This document shows, in pieces, positions 28,089 to 36,849 of a stretch of DNA of 64,000 nucleotides. A program made the translations under genes and the position numbers. Numbering within the stretch: position 1 is the stretch's first letter; every line of letters begins with the position of its first letter. The DNA comes from Mesorhizobium sp. M2A.F.Ca.ET.046.03.2.1 (GTDB lineage: Bacteria > Pseudomonadota > Alphaproteobacteria > Rhizobiales > Rhizobiaceae): assembly GCF_003952425.1 (NCBI RefSeq), contig NZ_CP034449.1:2418001-2482000 (forward strand), written 5' to 3'. Below the pieces are notes generated by a model that saw nothing but the letters and a program-made list of their open reading frames with translations, did no database searches and was not told the origin of the DNA.

Positions 28089-29129
28089 ATGGCGACCACA
28101 GTTGATGCGCAGGAGCTGGCTGCCTTGCGGGCGCTTTCGGCCGCCATCGGCGCCGATCCGCACCTGACCCAGGCAGCCGGCGGCAACACATCGCTGAAGG
28201 CAGGCGACACACTGTGGATCAAGGCCTCCGGCACATGGCTGAAGGACGCGCTGACCGACGACATCATGGTGCCGGTGGCGATGGGTCCGCTCGTCGAGGC
28301 GGTGGAACGACGCGATCCGAGCGCCGACAAGCCGCAGGCCTTCGCCATCGATGCCCTCAATCCGCGCGGCCTGCGGCCATCGATCGAGACCACCGTGCAT
28401 GCGCTGATGCCGCAACGGGTCGTGTTGCATGTCCACTGCGTCGAGACGATCTCACTTGCCGTCCAGGCCGATTGCGAGGCCGAGGCCGGGCGGCGTCTTC
28501 AGGGGATCGCGTGGGCGTATGTCCCCTATCGCCGGCCGGGCCTACCGCTTGCCCAGGGCATTGCCGAACGCCTCCGGCCGGAGGTCGACGTGCTGATCCT
28601 CGGCAATCACGGCCTGGTCGTCGCGGCGGAGACCGTGGCCGAGGCGGAGCGTCTGCTGCATCGGGTGAGATCGTTCCTGGCCCGCCCGGCGCGACAGACG
28701 GCGGCCCCGGATATGGCGGCGCTGACGGTGCTTGCCGGCGGCAGCGGCTACCGATTGCCGGCGGATGTCGAGGCGCATGCGGTGGCGCTCGACCCGGACA
28801 GCTGCCGCACCGCAGAAGCCGGCAGCCTCTATCCGGATCATGTCATCTTCCTTGGCCGGGGCTCCGTGGTGGCAAGGCCCGGCGAACAGGTTGCCGACGT
28901 CGTCGCGCGGCTGGGCGCAAATCCCGTCGCGGTGCTCTTTCCGGGCGCCGGCGTGCTGATGCGCGGTGACGCCAGCTCCGGCGCTGACGCCATGCAGCGC
29001 TGCCTCGCCGACGTGACCGCGCGTATCGACATCACGGCGCGATTGAACTATCTCACCGCCGCCGAGAATGACGAGCTGGTCAACTGGGATGCCGAGCAGT
29101 ATCGCCAGAAACTCAACGCCGCGGGTTAG
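28089..29129 (+). CDS. Class II aldolase/adducin family protein (sugar-phosphate aldolase)
   Basis: The 346-residue protein begins with an aldolase class II domain: TQAAGGNTSLKAGDTLWIKASGTWL, VHALMPQRVVLHVHCVETI (metal-binding HVH) and ILGNHGLVVAAETVAEAE. The C-terminal third resembles the extra region of RhaD-type bifunctional proteins but lacks the dehydrogenase domain. It would cleave the kinase product into dihydroxyacetone phosphate and an aldehyde. ATG 28089 follows GGAGGAAG by seven to eight bases. The kinase gene starts four bases after the stop. Confidence 0.82.
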   Translation: MATTVDAQELAALRALSAAIGADPHLTQAAGGNTSLKAGDTLWIKASGTWLKDALTDDIMVPVAMGPLVEAVERRDPSADKPQAFAIDALNPRGLRPSIETTVHALMPQRVVLHVHCVETISLAVQADCEAEAGRRLQGIAWAYVPYRRPGLPLAQGIAERLRPEVDVLILGNHGLVVAAETVAEAERLLHRVRSFLARPARQTAAPDMAALTVLAGGSGYRLPADVEAHAVALDPDSCRTAEAGSLYPDHVIFLGRGSVVARPGEQVADVVARLGANPVAVLFPGAGVLMRGDASSGADAMQRCLADVTARIDITARLNYLTAAENDELVNWDAEQYRQKLNAAG

Positions 29130-29133
29130 GTGA

Positions 29134-30408
29134 ATGGTGCCGCTCGCAGTAGGCATCGACATCGGCACGTCCGGGTCGCGCGCCGTCGCGATGCGTCCGG
29201 ACTTCTCCATCGCCGCGAGCACCGCCGCGCCGCTCGATCGCTTCGGCGCGAACGGCCGCGATCCCGCTGTCTGGTGGGCCGCGGTCGAAGCGACACTACG
29301 GGAACTCTTCTCACAAATCGACCGCGGAGCGGTGCGGACAATCGCGGTGGACGGCACGTCCGGCACCTTGCTGCCGATCGACGGCGCCGGACGGCCGCTG
29401 GCCGAGCCGCTGATGTACAACGACAAGGTTCCGGATGCGGCCATCCTCGCCGCGATCGACGGCGCGGCGCCGGAAGCAAGCGCCGCGCATGGGGCGACAT
29501 CCGGACTCGCCAAGGCGCTGTGGTTCCAGCGCCTGCCTGACATCCATGCCGTGCTGCACCAGGCCGACTGGATCGCTGGACAACTCTCCGGCCGCTTCGA
29601 CGTCAGCGACGAGAACAACAGTCTGAAGACCGGCTACGACGCCGAGGCATGCCGCTGGCCGGAGTGGATCGCGGCGACCGGCATGCGCATGGAGCTTCTG
29701 CCTGCCGTCGTCAGGCCAGGCAGCGTGACCGCCAGGCTCACAGCAGCGGCCGCCGGCCTGTTCGGCCTGCCGCGCGACGTCGCGGTGGTTGCCGGCACAA
29801 CGGATGGCTGTGCCTCGTTCCTGGCGACGGGCGCTGTGGCCGCCGGCGACGGCGTGACCGCGCTCGGATCGTCGCTGACCATCAAGATCCTGTCCGACCG
29901 GCCGATCTTTGCACCGCGCTATGGCATCTACAGCCACCGGCTCGGCGACGCCTGGCTGGCGGGCGGCGCATCGAACACCGGTGGCAAGGTGCTCGCGCAG
30001 CATTTTTCGCTTGCCCGCATCATCGAGCTCAGCGCGGCGATCGATCCCGCGACGGAGACCGGCCTCGACTATTATCCGCTCGGCTCGCCTGGCGAGCGCT
30101 TTCCCATTGCCGATCCGGCGCTGCAGCCGCGCCTGTTGCCCCAACCACAATCCGACGCCGACCATCTGAAGGCGATGCTGGAAGGGATCGCCGCCATCGA
30201 GGCGCTGGGCTACCGGAGGCTTGCCGAACTCGGCGCGCCACCGCTGACATCGGTGCGCAGCGTCGGCGGCGGCGCCGCCAATGCCGCCTGGACCGCGATC
30301 CGGCAACGAAAGCTCGGCGTCGAATTTCGGCCTGCGCTGTCAGACGAGGCAGCGGCGGGCACGGCACGGCTGGCCCTCAAGGGTGCAAGCGAAGCGGGGC
30401 TGCTGTGA
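29134..30408 (+). CDS. Second FGGY-family carbohydrate kinase
   Basis: The 424-residue protein has the FGGY start LAVGIDIGTSGSRAVAM, AVDGTSGTLLPIDGAG, VAGTTDGCASFLATGA and a C-terminal RSVGGGAANAAW glycine motif for ATP binding. It is clearly different in sequence from the kinase at 25737-27116. Two kinases in one divergent locus suggest two related substrates, for example both epimers handled by the 3-epimerase; this is inference. AGGTGA directly precedes the ATG. Confidence 0.83.
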   Translation: MVPLAVGIDIGTSGSRAVAMRPDFSIAASTAAPLDRFGANGRDPAVWWAAVEATLRELFSQIDRGAVRTIAVDGTSGTLLPIDGAGRPLAEPLMYNDKVPDAAILAAIDGAAPEASAAHGATSGLAKALWFQRLPDIHAVLHQADWIAGQLSGRFDVSDENNSLKTGYDAEACRWPEWIAATGMRMELLPAVVRPGSVTARLTAAAAGLFGLPRDVAVVAGTTDGCASFLATGAVAAGDGVTALGSSLTIKILSDRPIFAPRYGIYSHRLGDAWLAGGASNTGGKVLAQHFSLARIIELSAAIDPATETGLDYYPLGSPGERFPIADPALQPRLLPQPQSDADHLKAMLEGIAAIEALGYRRLAELGAPPLTSVRSVGGGAANAAWTAIRQRKLGVEFRPALSDEAAAGTARLALKGASEAGLL

Positions 30409-31256
30409 GCGCGAAGCACGCCATGCATCTCGACGGGGTCGCAGCGCTCGCCGAACGCTACGACGTGTTCCTGCTCGACCAGTTCGGCGTGCTGCATGAC
30501 GGGCAGCAGCCTTACCCTGGCGCGGTCGAAGCCCTGTCGGCGCTGAATCGGGCCGGCAAAACGGTGGCGCTGATCTCGAACTCCGGCAAGCGGGCGGAGC
30601 CCAATGAGAGGCGGCTGCTTAAGCTTGGTTTCGAGGCGGGAAGCTGGGACCATTTCGTCTCATCCGGCGAAGTGGCCTGGCGCATTTTCACGGACATGGC
30701 GCGCGAAGGCACGCTGCGGGCCGGCACAAGATGCCTGCTGATCAGCCGCGACGGCGACCGCTCGGCGATCGAGGGCCTGCCGCTTGTTTTGACCGAGCGC
30801 GGCGACGACGCCGAACTGGTGCTGATCGCGGCCAGCGAAGGCGACCGCTACGACCTCGATCACTACCGAAGACTTCTCGGCCCGGCGGCGGCGCGGCAGG
30901 TGCCGTGCTTCTGCACCAATCCGGATCGGATCATGCTGACCGCGGTCGGACAGCGCTTCGGCTCCGGCGAGATCGCCGACCTTTACGAACGGCTCGGCGG
31001 CAGCGTCACCCGTATCGGAAAACCCTATCCGGCGATCTACGAAGCGGCGCTCGCGCTTGCGGGAAATCCGGATCGTCACGACGTGGTCTGTGTCGGCGAC
31101 AGCGTCGAGCACGACATCGCCGGCGGCCAGGCCGCTGGCGTGGCGACCGCGCTGGTTGTGTCCGGGATATTGGCCGACAGCGGCGACCCTGCCGGGCTTT
31201 TCGACGAATTCAACGCGCATGCGGATTACATGCTGGACGCGTTTCGGTGGCGTTGA
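30405..31256 (+). CDS. HAD-superfamily class IIA phosphatase-like protein
   Basis: From GTG 30405, which overlaps the kinase TGA by four bases, the product is 283 residues. It shows HAD motif I in VFLLDQFGVLHDGQQPYPGA, motif II ALISNSGKRAEPN and motif IV VCVGDSVEHDIAGGQAAG, matching the class IIA (NagD-like, TIGR01459-like) group. It may dephosphorylate a dead-end sugar phosphate or aldehyde product. An in-frame ATG at 30423 is an alternative start. It ends one base before the convergent importer ATPase. Confidence 0.8.
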   Translation: MSAKHAMHLDGVAALAERYDVFLLDQFGVLHDGQQPYPGAVEALSALNRAGKTVALISNSGKRAEPNERRLLKLGFEAGSWDHFVSSGEVAWRIFTDMAREGTLRAGTRCLLISRDGDRSAIEGLPLVLTERGDDAELVLIAASEGDRYDLDHYRRLLGPAAARQVPCFCTNPDRIMLTAVGQRFGSGEIADLYERLGGSVTRIGKPYPAIYEAALALAGNPDRHDVVCVGDSVEHDIAGGQAAGVATALVVSGILADSGDPAGLFDEFNAHADYMLDAFRWR

Positions 31257-32324
31257 CTATTCGATCCTGCTGCCGCTCTTTGGATCGAACAGATGCAGCG
31301 CCGCAGGGTCGGCGGCCAGCCGAATGATGTCGCCCGGCTTCACATCGCTGCGGCCCATGACGAAGACGCATATCTGCTGGTTGGCCAGCCTGACATAGAA
31401 TTGCGTCGACAGGCCGAGCGGCTCGACCACCTCGACCTCGGCCGTGAGCGCGCCGTCGTCGACCAGCTTGATGTGCTCCGGCCGCAGACCGATGGTGAGC
31501 GCATCGCCGTCCTTGAGCGGCAGGCCATCCGGCAGCCGAAGCTTCTGGTCGTCGGCGAGCACGGCATCGACCTTGCCGCCCTTGGAGACCTTGGCCGGGA
31601 AGAAATTCATGCCGGGCGAGCCGATGAAGCCGGCGACGAAGGTGTTGGCCGGCCGGTCGTAAAGCTCGAGCGGGCGGCCAACCTGCTGCACATAGCCGTC
31701 ATGCATGACGACGATGCGGTCGGCCATGGTCATGGCCTCGATCTGGTCGTGCGTGACATAGACGGACGTGGTCTTGAGCTGCTGATGCAGCGCCTTGATC
31801 TCGGCGCGCATATGGACGCGCAGCTTGGCGTCGAGGTTGGAAAGCGGCTCGTCGAACAGGAACACCTTCGGGTCGCGCACGATGGCGCGGCCCATGGCGA
31901 CGCGCTGGCGCTGGCCGCCGGAGAGCTGGCGCGGCAGGCGGCCGAGATAAGAGTCGAGGCCGAGCCGCTTGGCGGCGGCGCCGACGCGGCTGTCGATCGT
32001 CGTCTTCTCGGCCTTCTTCAGCATCAGGCTGAAGCCCATGTTCGAGGACACGTCCATATGCGGATAGAGCGCGTAGGACTGGAACACCATGGCAATGTCG
32101 CGGTCCTTGGGCGCGACATCGTTGACCAGCCGCTCGCCGATATGGATCTCGCCGCCGGTGACCTCTTCGAGGCCGGCGATCATGCGCAGCAGCGTGGACT
32201 TGCCGCAGCCGGACGGGCCGACCAGCACGACGAACTCGCCGTCGGCGATCTCCAGATCGACGCCATGCAGGATGCGCAGCGAGCCGTAATCCTTCTCGAC
32301 GTTTTGCAGGGTGACGGAAGCCAT
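31257..32324 (-). CDS. CUT1 sugar ABC ATPase (UgpC/MalK-like)
   Basis: The 355-residue protein has Walker A GPSGCGKSTLLRMIAGLE, signature LSGGQRQRVAMGRAI, Walker B VFLFDEPLSNLDAKLR and a C-terminal OB-type regulatory domain (GLRPEHIKLVDDG). It energises the two permeases encoded just upstream in the transcript, from which it is separated by three bases. It is the last gene of the GntR-PLP-enzyme-importer operon. Confidence 0.92.
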   Translation of the reverse strand: MASVTLQNVEKDYGSLRILHGVDLEIADGEFVVLVGPSGCGKSTLLRMIAGLEEVTGGEIHIGERLVNDVAPKDRDIAMVFQSYALYPHMDVSSNMGFSLMLKKAEKTTIDSRVGAAAKRLGLDSYLGRLPRQLSGGQRQRVAMGRAIVRDPKVFLFDEPLSNLDAKLRVHMRAEIKALHQQLKTTSVYVTHDQIEAMTMADRIVVMHDGYVQQVGRPLELYDRPANTFVAGFIGSPGMNFFPAKVSKGGKVDAVLADDQKLRLPDGLPLKDGDALTIGLRPEHIKLVDDGALTAEVEVVEPLGLSTQFYVRLANQQICVFVMGRSDVKPGDIIRLAADPAALHLFDPKSGSRIE

Positions 32325-32327
32325 CTT

Positions 32328-33176
32328 TTATCCTTTGACCGCGCCAGCGGTGAGGCCGGTGACGAGATAGCGTTGCAGGAAGGCGAAGAAGACGCAGACC
32401 GGGATCAGCGCCAGGATGGAGGCCGCCATCATCTGCCCCCAGTCGACGGCGAACTTGCCGATGAAGGTGAGCAGGCCGACGGCAAAGGTCTTCTGCTCGT
32501 CGCTGGAGATCAGCATCAGCGCGAACAGCAATTCGCTCCAGGCGGCGGTGAAGACGAAGCCGAGCGTGGCGCCCATGCCGGGCAAGGTCAGCGGCACGAT
32601 CACCCGGCGCATCGCCTGGGCGCGGGTGCAGCCGTCGATCATCGCCGCTTCCTCGAGGTCCTTCGGAATGCCGTCGAAGAAAGACTGCATCAGGAAGGTG
32701 GCGAAGGCCGTGTTGAAGGCGGTGTAGATGATGATCAGCCCGATCAGGCTGTTTGTGAGGCCGAGATCGCCCATGATGCGGTAGATCGGCGGGATGACCA
32801 TGACCAGCGGGAAGGTCTGGGTGAGCAGCAACAGGATCGCCAAAGTCGCCTTGCCGCGGAAGGTGAAGCGCGACATGGCGTAGCCGGCAAGCGTGGCGAT
32901 GACCGTAACAAGCGCGGCCGTCGACACCGAGACGATGACGCTGTTGAGGAAATAGCGCGGGAAGTCGGAGGCCTCGAGCACGGTGGCGAAATTCTTCAGC
33001 GTCGTCTCCGACGGCCAGAAGGTGATGCCTTCGGAATAGAGCAGGCGCTCGGGCGTCACCGAGATCTTCAGCGTCCAGAAGATCGGGAACAGCGCGAAGA
33101 TCACGTAAGCGGCTATCGCCGCGTAGAGGCCGATGCCGCCGAGAAGCCGTGAGGAGGTGGAACGACCGGCGATCAT
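32328..33176 (-). CDS. CUT1 sugar ABC permease (MalG/UgpE-like)
   Basis: The 282-residue protein has six membrane segments and the cytoplasmic EAA loop PKDLEEAAMIDGCTRAQAMRRVIVPLTLPG. The N-terminus includes FALFPIFWTLKISVTPERLLYSEG, typical of MalG-type permeases. Its ATG overlaps the stop of the partner permease by one base. Confidence 0.9.
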   Translation of the reverse strand: MIAGRSTSSRLLGGIGLYAAIAAYVIFALFPIFWTLKISVTPERLLYSEGITFWPSETTLKNFATVLEASDFPRYFLNSVIVSVSTAALVTVIATLAGYAMSRFTFRGKATLAILLLLTQTFPLVMVIPPIYRIMGDLGLTNSLIGLIIIYTAFNTAFATFLMQSFFDGIPKDLEEAAMIDGCTRAQAMRRVIVPLTLPGMGATLGFVFTAAWSELLFALMLISSDEQKTFAVGLLTFIGKFAVDWGQMMAASILALIPVCVFFAFLQRYLVTGLTAGAVKG

Positions 33177-34099
33177 CAGACGTGCCTCACCAGCGTGCGG
33201 CGGATGGCGATCAGCCCGATGGCGTAGGCGATGAGCAGCACCAGCAGCAGCACCGCGACCGCCGAGGCGTATCCTTTGTCGAGCGACTTGAAGGCGCTGA
33301 CATAGATGTAGACCGGCACCGTGCTGGTCGAGCCCGCCGGACCGCCCTCGGTCATGACGAAGATCAAGTCGGCGAAGGTGGCGATCCAGATGGTGCGCAG
33401 CATGACCGTGATGACGATGGTGGGCGCAAGGAAGGGCAGCGTCACCTTGGTGAAGCGCTGCCAGGGCGAGGCGCCGTCGATGGCCGCGGCCTCATGCAGT
33501 TCGGACGGGATCGACTTCAGCGCGGCGAGCAGCGTGATGGCAAAGAAGGGGATGCCGAACCAGATGTTGGCGACGATCGGCCCCCACATGGCGGTGGCGG
33601 GGTCGGAGAGCACGTTGGTCGGTTCGGCCTTGAGGCCGAGCGCGAAGAGCCAATGCGGCAGCGGCCCGATGATCGGGTTGAACAGCCACGCCCAGGTGAG
33701 GCCCGAGAGAAAGGACGGCACCGCCCAGGGCAGGAAGACGACAGCCTGCACGACCTTGCGGCCGTAGAAGGGCTTGTCGAGCAGCAGCGCCAGGCCCAGG
33801 CCAAGGAAGAATTGGAAGAACACGCTGGCGACGGTCCACCAAAGCGTGTTGATCAGCGCCTGGCCGAGCACCTGGTCGGAGAACATAGCCTGGTACTGGG
33901 CAAGGCCGACATATTGCGACTTGAAGGCCGAGAATTTGCGGAAGGAATAGCTGATGCCGATGATCAATGGCACCAACAGCACCAGAACCAGCAGGACGAT
34001 GGCCGGCGAAAGATAGAGCCATGGCTCGATCGCGGCCTTGCTCAGCCGCTTCTTGCGCGGCCGGGCGGCGGATCGGATTTCGGACACTGCGTAGGTCAT
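33176..34099 (-). CDS. CUT1 sugar ABC permease (MalF/UgpA-like)
   Basis: The 307-residue product has a basic N-terminus (RPRKKRLSKAAIEPWLYLSPAIVLL), six membrane segments and the EAA loop PSELHEAAAIDGASPWQRFTKVTLPFLAP. ATG 34099 (MTYAVSEIRSAA) is chosen; the upstream open frame reads through an intergenic repeat. A 241-base gap with palindromes separates it from the binding-protein gene. Confidence 0.9.
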   Translation of the reverse strand: MTYAVSEIRSAARPRKKRLSKAAIEPWLYLSPAIVLLVLVLLVPLIIGISYSFRKFSAFKSQYVGLAQYQAMFSDQVLGQALINTLWWTVASVFFQFFLGLGLALLLDKPFYGRKVVQAVVFLPWAVPSFLSGLTWAWLFNPIIGPLPHWLFALGLKAEPTNVLSDPATAMWGPIVANIWFGIPFFAITLLAALKSIPSELHEAAAIDGASPWQRFTKVTLPFLAPTIVITVMLRTIWIATFADLIFVMTEGGPAGSTSTVPVYIYVSAFKSLDKGYASAVAVLLLVLLIAYAIGLIAIRRTLVRHV

Positions 34100-34147
34100 G
34101 ATTTTGGCTCTACGGTGAGGTGTGAGTGCCGGCGCAGGCGGCAGCGT

Positions 34148-34330
34148 CCTTCTCCCTGTTGACGGGGAGTTGAGGAGCGGTCCGCGCGGCGGCCGAAAAG
34201 CCAAGTACTTGGCTTTTCGAGCGACGAAAGCCGGCAGGCAGATGAGGGGCGGCGCTAGCTTCTCAGAACTCGGCGCTGCCCCTCATCCGGCCCTATCGGG
34301 CCACCTTCTCCCCGTGAAACGGGGAGAAGG
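34148..34330. repeat. Palindromic intergenic repeat between binding protein and permease genes
   Basis: Three nested palindromes are visible. 34194-34219 is a perfect 26-base palindrome centred on AAGTACTT. 34241-34255 (GATGAGGGGCGGCGC) pairs with 34273-34287 with one mismatch. 34304-34314 (CCTTCTCCCCG) pairs perfectly with 34320-34330 around a TGAAA loop. A partial copy of the last hairpin lies at 34148-34171. In the transcript this block sits between the binding-protein and permease genes, where such hairpins often lower expression of the distal genes. Confidence 0.75.
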
Positions 34331-34340
34331 AAGATGGGTG

Positions 34341-35618
34341 CTACTTCTTGTTCTTCGCCAGCCAGTCCTGTTGCTCCTTGGTCAGGAACTTGGCCCATTC
34401 GTCGGCCACCTGCTTGGCCGGCTTCTGGCCGAGCAGCACTTCCTGGAAATTCTTGATCGCCACCTGGTCGACGAAGTTGCCGAGGTTTTCCAGATGGGTG
34501 GGCGGCGTCACCATTTCATATTTGGAGCTGTCGCTGAGTTCGGTGAACCAGCCCTTGAACTGCTCGGTCTTGAAGTGGGCGTCCTGGTCGGCGCCATTGT
34601 GGATCGGCACAACGCCGACTTCCTTGGCCCATTCCAGATTATCCTTGGGCGACAGAAGCGTCGCCATCAGCTTCCAGGCCTCGTCCTTGTGCTGCGAATT
34701 GGCGAACATCGCCCAGCCGGCATAGCCAAGCGTCGGATAGGATTTGCCGCTCGGGCCTACGGGAAGCGGCGCCACCGCGAAGTCGTCGGCGCTCATCTTG
34801 TCGGCGATGCCGAGCAGCGCGTCCGGATCCTGGTTGAGCATGGCGCAGGTGCCGGAATAGAAGCCGGTGACCGTCTCGTTGAAGCCCCAGCTCACGGCGT
34901 CCTTCGGCGCCAGGCCGTTCTTGTACATGTCGGCCAGCATCTGCAGGCCCTTGACCGAGCCTTCATCGTTGATGGTCGAGACGCCGTCGTCGGTGAAGTA
35001 GCCGCCCTTGCCGTCGGCGATGTTCATGAACATGTGCATGCCGTTGAAGGCGCCAGGACCGCCGCGCAGGCAGTAGCCATATTTGCCGGGGATGGCGGAG
35101 ATCTTCTTGGAGAAGTCGACGAACTCATCCAGCGTTGCCGGCGGCCGGTCGAGGCCGGCTTCCTTGAACAGCTTCTTGTTCCAGAACAGCGCGTTCACAT
35201 AATAGCCGTAGGGGATCATGAACTGGGTGTTGTTGACGGTCGAGCCGAACTGCTTGGCGCGGTCACCCAGCGTCTTGGCGTCGTCCCACTTGGCCATATA
35301 GGGGCCGAGATCCTCGAGCTGGCCGTTGTTGGCGTAGAGGCCCATCCAGCGTTCCGGCATCTCGACGACGTCGGGCGTGTCGCCGGCCTGCACCATGGTG
35401 AGGAATTTTTCGAAGGCCTGGCCCCAGGGCAGCGAGACCACCTCCACCTTGATCCCCGGATTGGCGCTCTCGAATTCGGCGATCTGCTTCTTCAGGAATT
35501 CGGTGCGCGGCGGGCTGGTGATGACCTCGACCAGCTTGATGGTGGTGTCGGCCAGCGCGCCGCTGGCGGAGATCGCCAGGCCGGCGACGGCGGCAAGCAT
35601 GAAGGTCAGTCTTTTCAT
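34341..35618 (-). CDS. CUT1 extracellular solute-binding protein (family 1)
   Basis: The 425-residue protein has a Sec signal (MKRLTFMLAAVAGLAISASGALA) and the family-1 pattern: IAEFESANPGIKVEVVSLPWGQAFEKFLTMVQAGDTPDVVEM, YYVNALFWNKKLFKEAGLDRPPATLDEFV and GFNETVTGFYSGTCAMLNQDPD. It captures the substrate in the periplasm. ATG 35618 begins right at the signal; the open frame upstream is shadow. It follows the PLP enzyme by 28 bases. Confidence 0.9.
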   Translation of the reverse strand: MKRLTFMLAAVAGLAISASGALADTTIKLVEVITSPPRTEFLKKQIAEFESANPGIKVEVVSLPWGQAFEKFLTMVQAGDTPDVVEMPERWMGLYANNGQLEDLGPYMAKWDDAKTLGDRAKQFGSTVNNTQFMIPYGYYVNALFWNKKLFKEAGLDRPPATLDEFVDFSKKISAIPGKYGYCLRGGPGAFNGMHMFMNIADGKGGYFTDDGVSTINDEGSVKGLQMLADMYKNGLAPKDAVSWGFNETVTGFYSGTCAMLNQDPDALLGIADKMSADDFAVAPLPVGPSGKSYPTLGYAGWAMFANSQHKDEAWKLMATLLSPKDNLEWAKEVGVVPIHNGADQDAHFKTEQFKGWFTELSDSSKYEMVTPPTHLENLGNFVDQVAIKNFQEVLLGQKPAKQVADEWAKFLTKEQQDWLAKNKK

Positions 35619-35646
35619 GTTCAGGACTCCCATTTTGGAACACTCA

Positions 35647-36849
35647 TTATTTTTTTGACTTGTCGAAGGCCTGGGTGATGTCAGCCCAGAGATCCTCGAC
35701 ATTTTCCAATCCGACATTAAAGCGGATGGTTCGGGGGCTGACGCCGAAGCGCGCCATCGAATTGATGCCCGGCGTCTGCTCGAGCGAGGCCTTTGCCGGC
35801 ACGACCAGGCTTTCATGGCCGCCCCAGCTGACGCCGATGCGAAAATATTTCAGCGCATCGACGAAGGCCGGGATGTCGACATCCTCGGTGACCTCGAAGG
35901 AGAACAGGCCGGCATAGCCGGCTAAGGTCTTCTTGCCGGGATGGTTGGAATGGGCGGGGTGGTTGACGCGCTCGACCTTGCCATGCGCCTTCAGCCGCTC
36001 GGCGAGGATGAGCCCACTCTTCATGTGATGCGGAAGGCGAAGCGGCAGCGTGCGCAGGCCGCGCAGCAAGAGCCAGCCTTCGAAGGGCGACAGCTTGCCG
36101 CCAAGCTGCGAATAGGTCTGCTCGTTGATGTGCTTGATGTGGGCGGCCGAGCCCGCCACCACGCCGGCGACGGTGTCGCTGTGGCCGCTCAGATATTTCG
36201 AGGCCGAATGCAGTACCAGGTCGACGCCATGAGAGATCGGCTTCTGGAAGACGGGCGTCGCCCAGGAATTGTCTATCGTAGTGACAATGCCCTGCTCCTT
36301 CGCCAGCCGCGTCAGATGCTCGAGATCCTGCAGCTCGAACATCATCGACGTCGGGCTTTCGAGATAGAGCAGCTTGGCGCCGGGAAGCGCGGCCGCAACC
36401 GCGTCGGGATCCGAGCCGTCGACATAGTCGACCTTGATGTTCAAACGCGGAAACAGGCGTTCGAACAGCCGGTAGGCATCGCCATAGCAGTTGCGCACGG
36501 CGACTATGCGCTCTCCGGCGCCGACGAAGGCGAGCACCGTGGCGCTGATGGCCGCCATGCCGCTGGAGAAACCGCGCGCGGCTTCGGCGCCTTCGAGCGC
36601 CGCGACACGCGCCTCGAACTCCATCACCGTCGGATTGTCGCCGCGCGAATAGATCGGCTGCGTTCTTCTGCCAGCAAAAGTGTCGGCCATGTCTGCGTAG
36701 CTGGCGAAGGTGAAGAGCGAGGTCTGGTAGATCGGCGGCACCACCGCGCCGCCGGGGAACGGATCATCATGCGCAAGCAGCGTCGCCGCCTCGCCGAGAT
36801 AGTCGCTGGCCAGGGAGGCCGGGTCGAAAGTGTTGGGCTGCTCGTTCAT
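35647..36849 (-). CDS. PLP-dependent Cys/Met metabolism enzyme (cystathionine gamma-synthase/lyase family)
   Basis: The 400-residue protein belongs to the trans-sulfuration fold-type I family: TQPIYSRGDNPTVMEFEARVAALEGAEAARGFSSGMAAI, IDNSWATPVFQKP and the PLP-binding Lys in LVLHSASKYLSGHSD. Family members act by gamma- or beta-replacement/elimination on sulfur amino acids; the exact reaction cannot be read. It overlaps the GntR regulator by four bases and precedes a complete CUT1 importer in the same transcript, an unusual pairing. Confidence 0.87.
   Translation of the reverse strand: MNEQPNTFDPASLASDYLGEAATLLAHDDPFPGGAVVPPIYQTSLFTFASYADMADTFAGRRTQPIYSRGDNPTVMEFEARVAALEGAEAARGFSSGMAAISATVLAFVGAGERIVAVRNCYGDAYRLFERLFPRLNIKVDYVDGSDPDAVAAALPGAKLLYLESPTSMMFELQDLEHLTRLAKEQGIVTTIDNSWATPVFQKPISHGVDLVLHSASKYLSGHSDTVAGVVAGSAAHIKHINEQTYSQLGGKLSPFEGWLLLRGLRTLPLRLPHHMKSGLILAERLKAHGKVERVNHPAHSNHPGKKTLAGYAGLFSFEVTEDVDIPAFVDALKYFRIGVSWGGHESLVVPAKASLEQTPGINSMARFGVSPRTIRFNVGLENVEDLWADITQAFDKSKK

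Noticed and set aside
34304..34330. Perfect 11-base hairpin as a simple rho-independent terminator
   Set aside because: No T-run follows on either strand and it lies inside an operon among other palindromes, so a repeat element is the better call.
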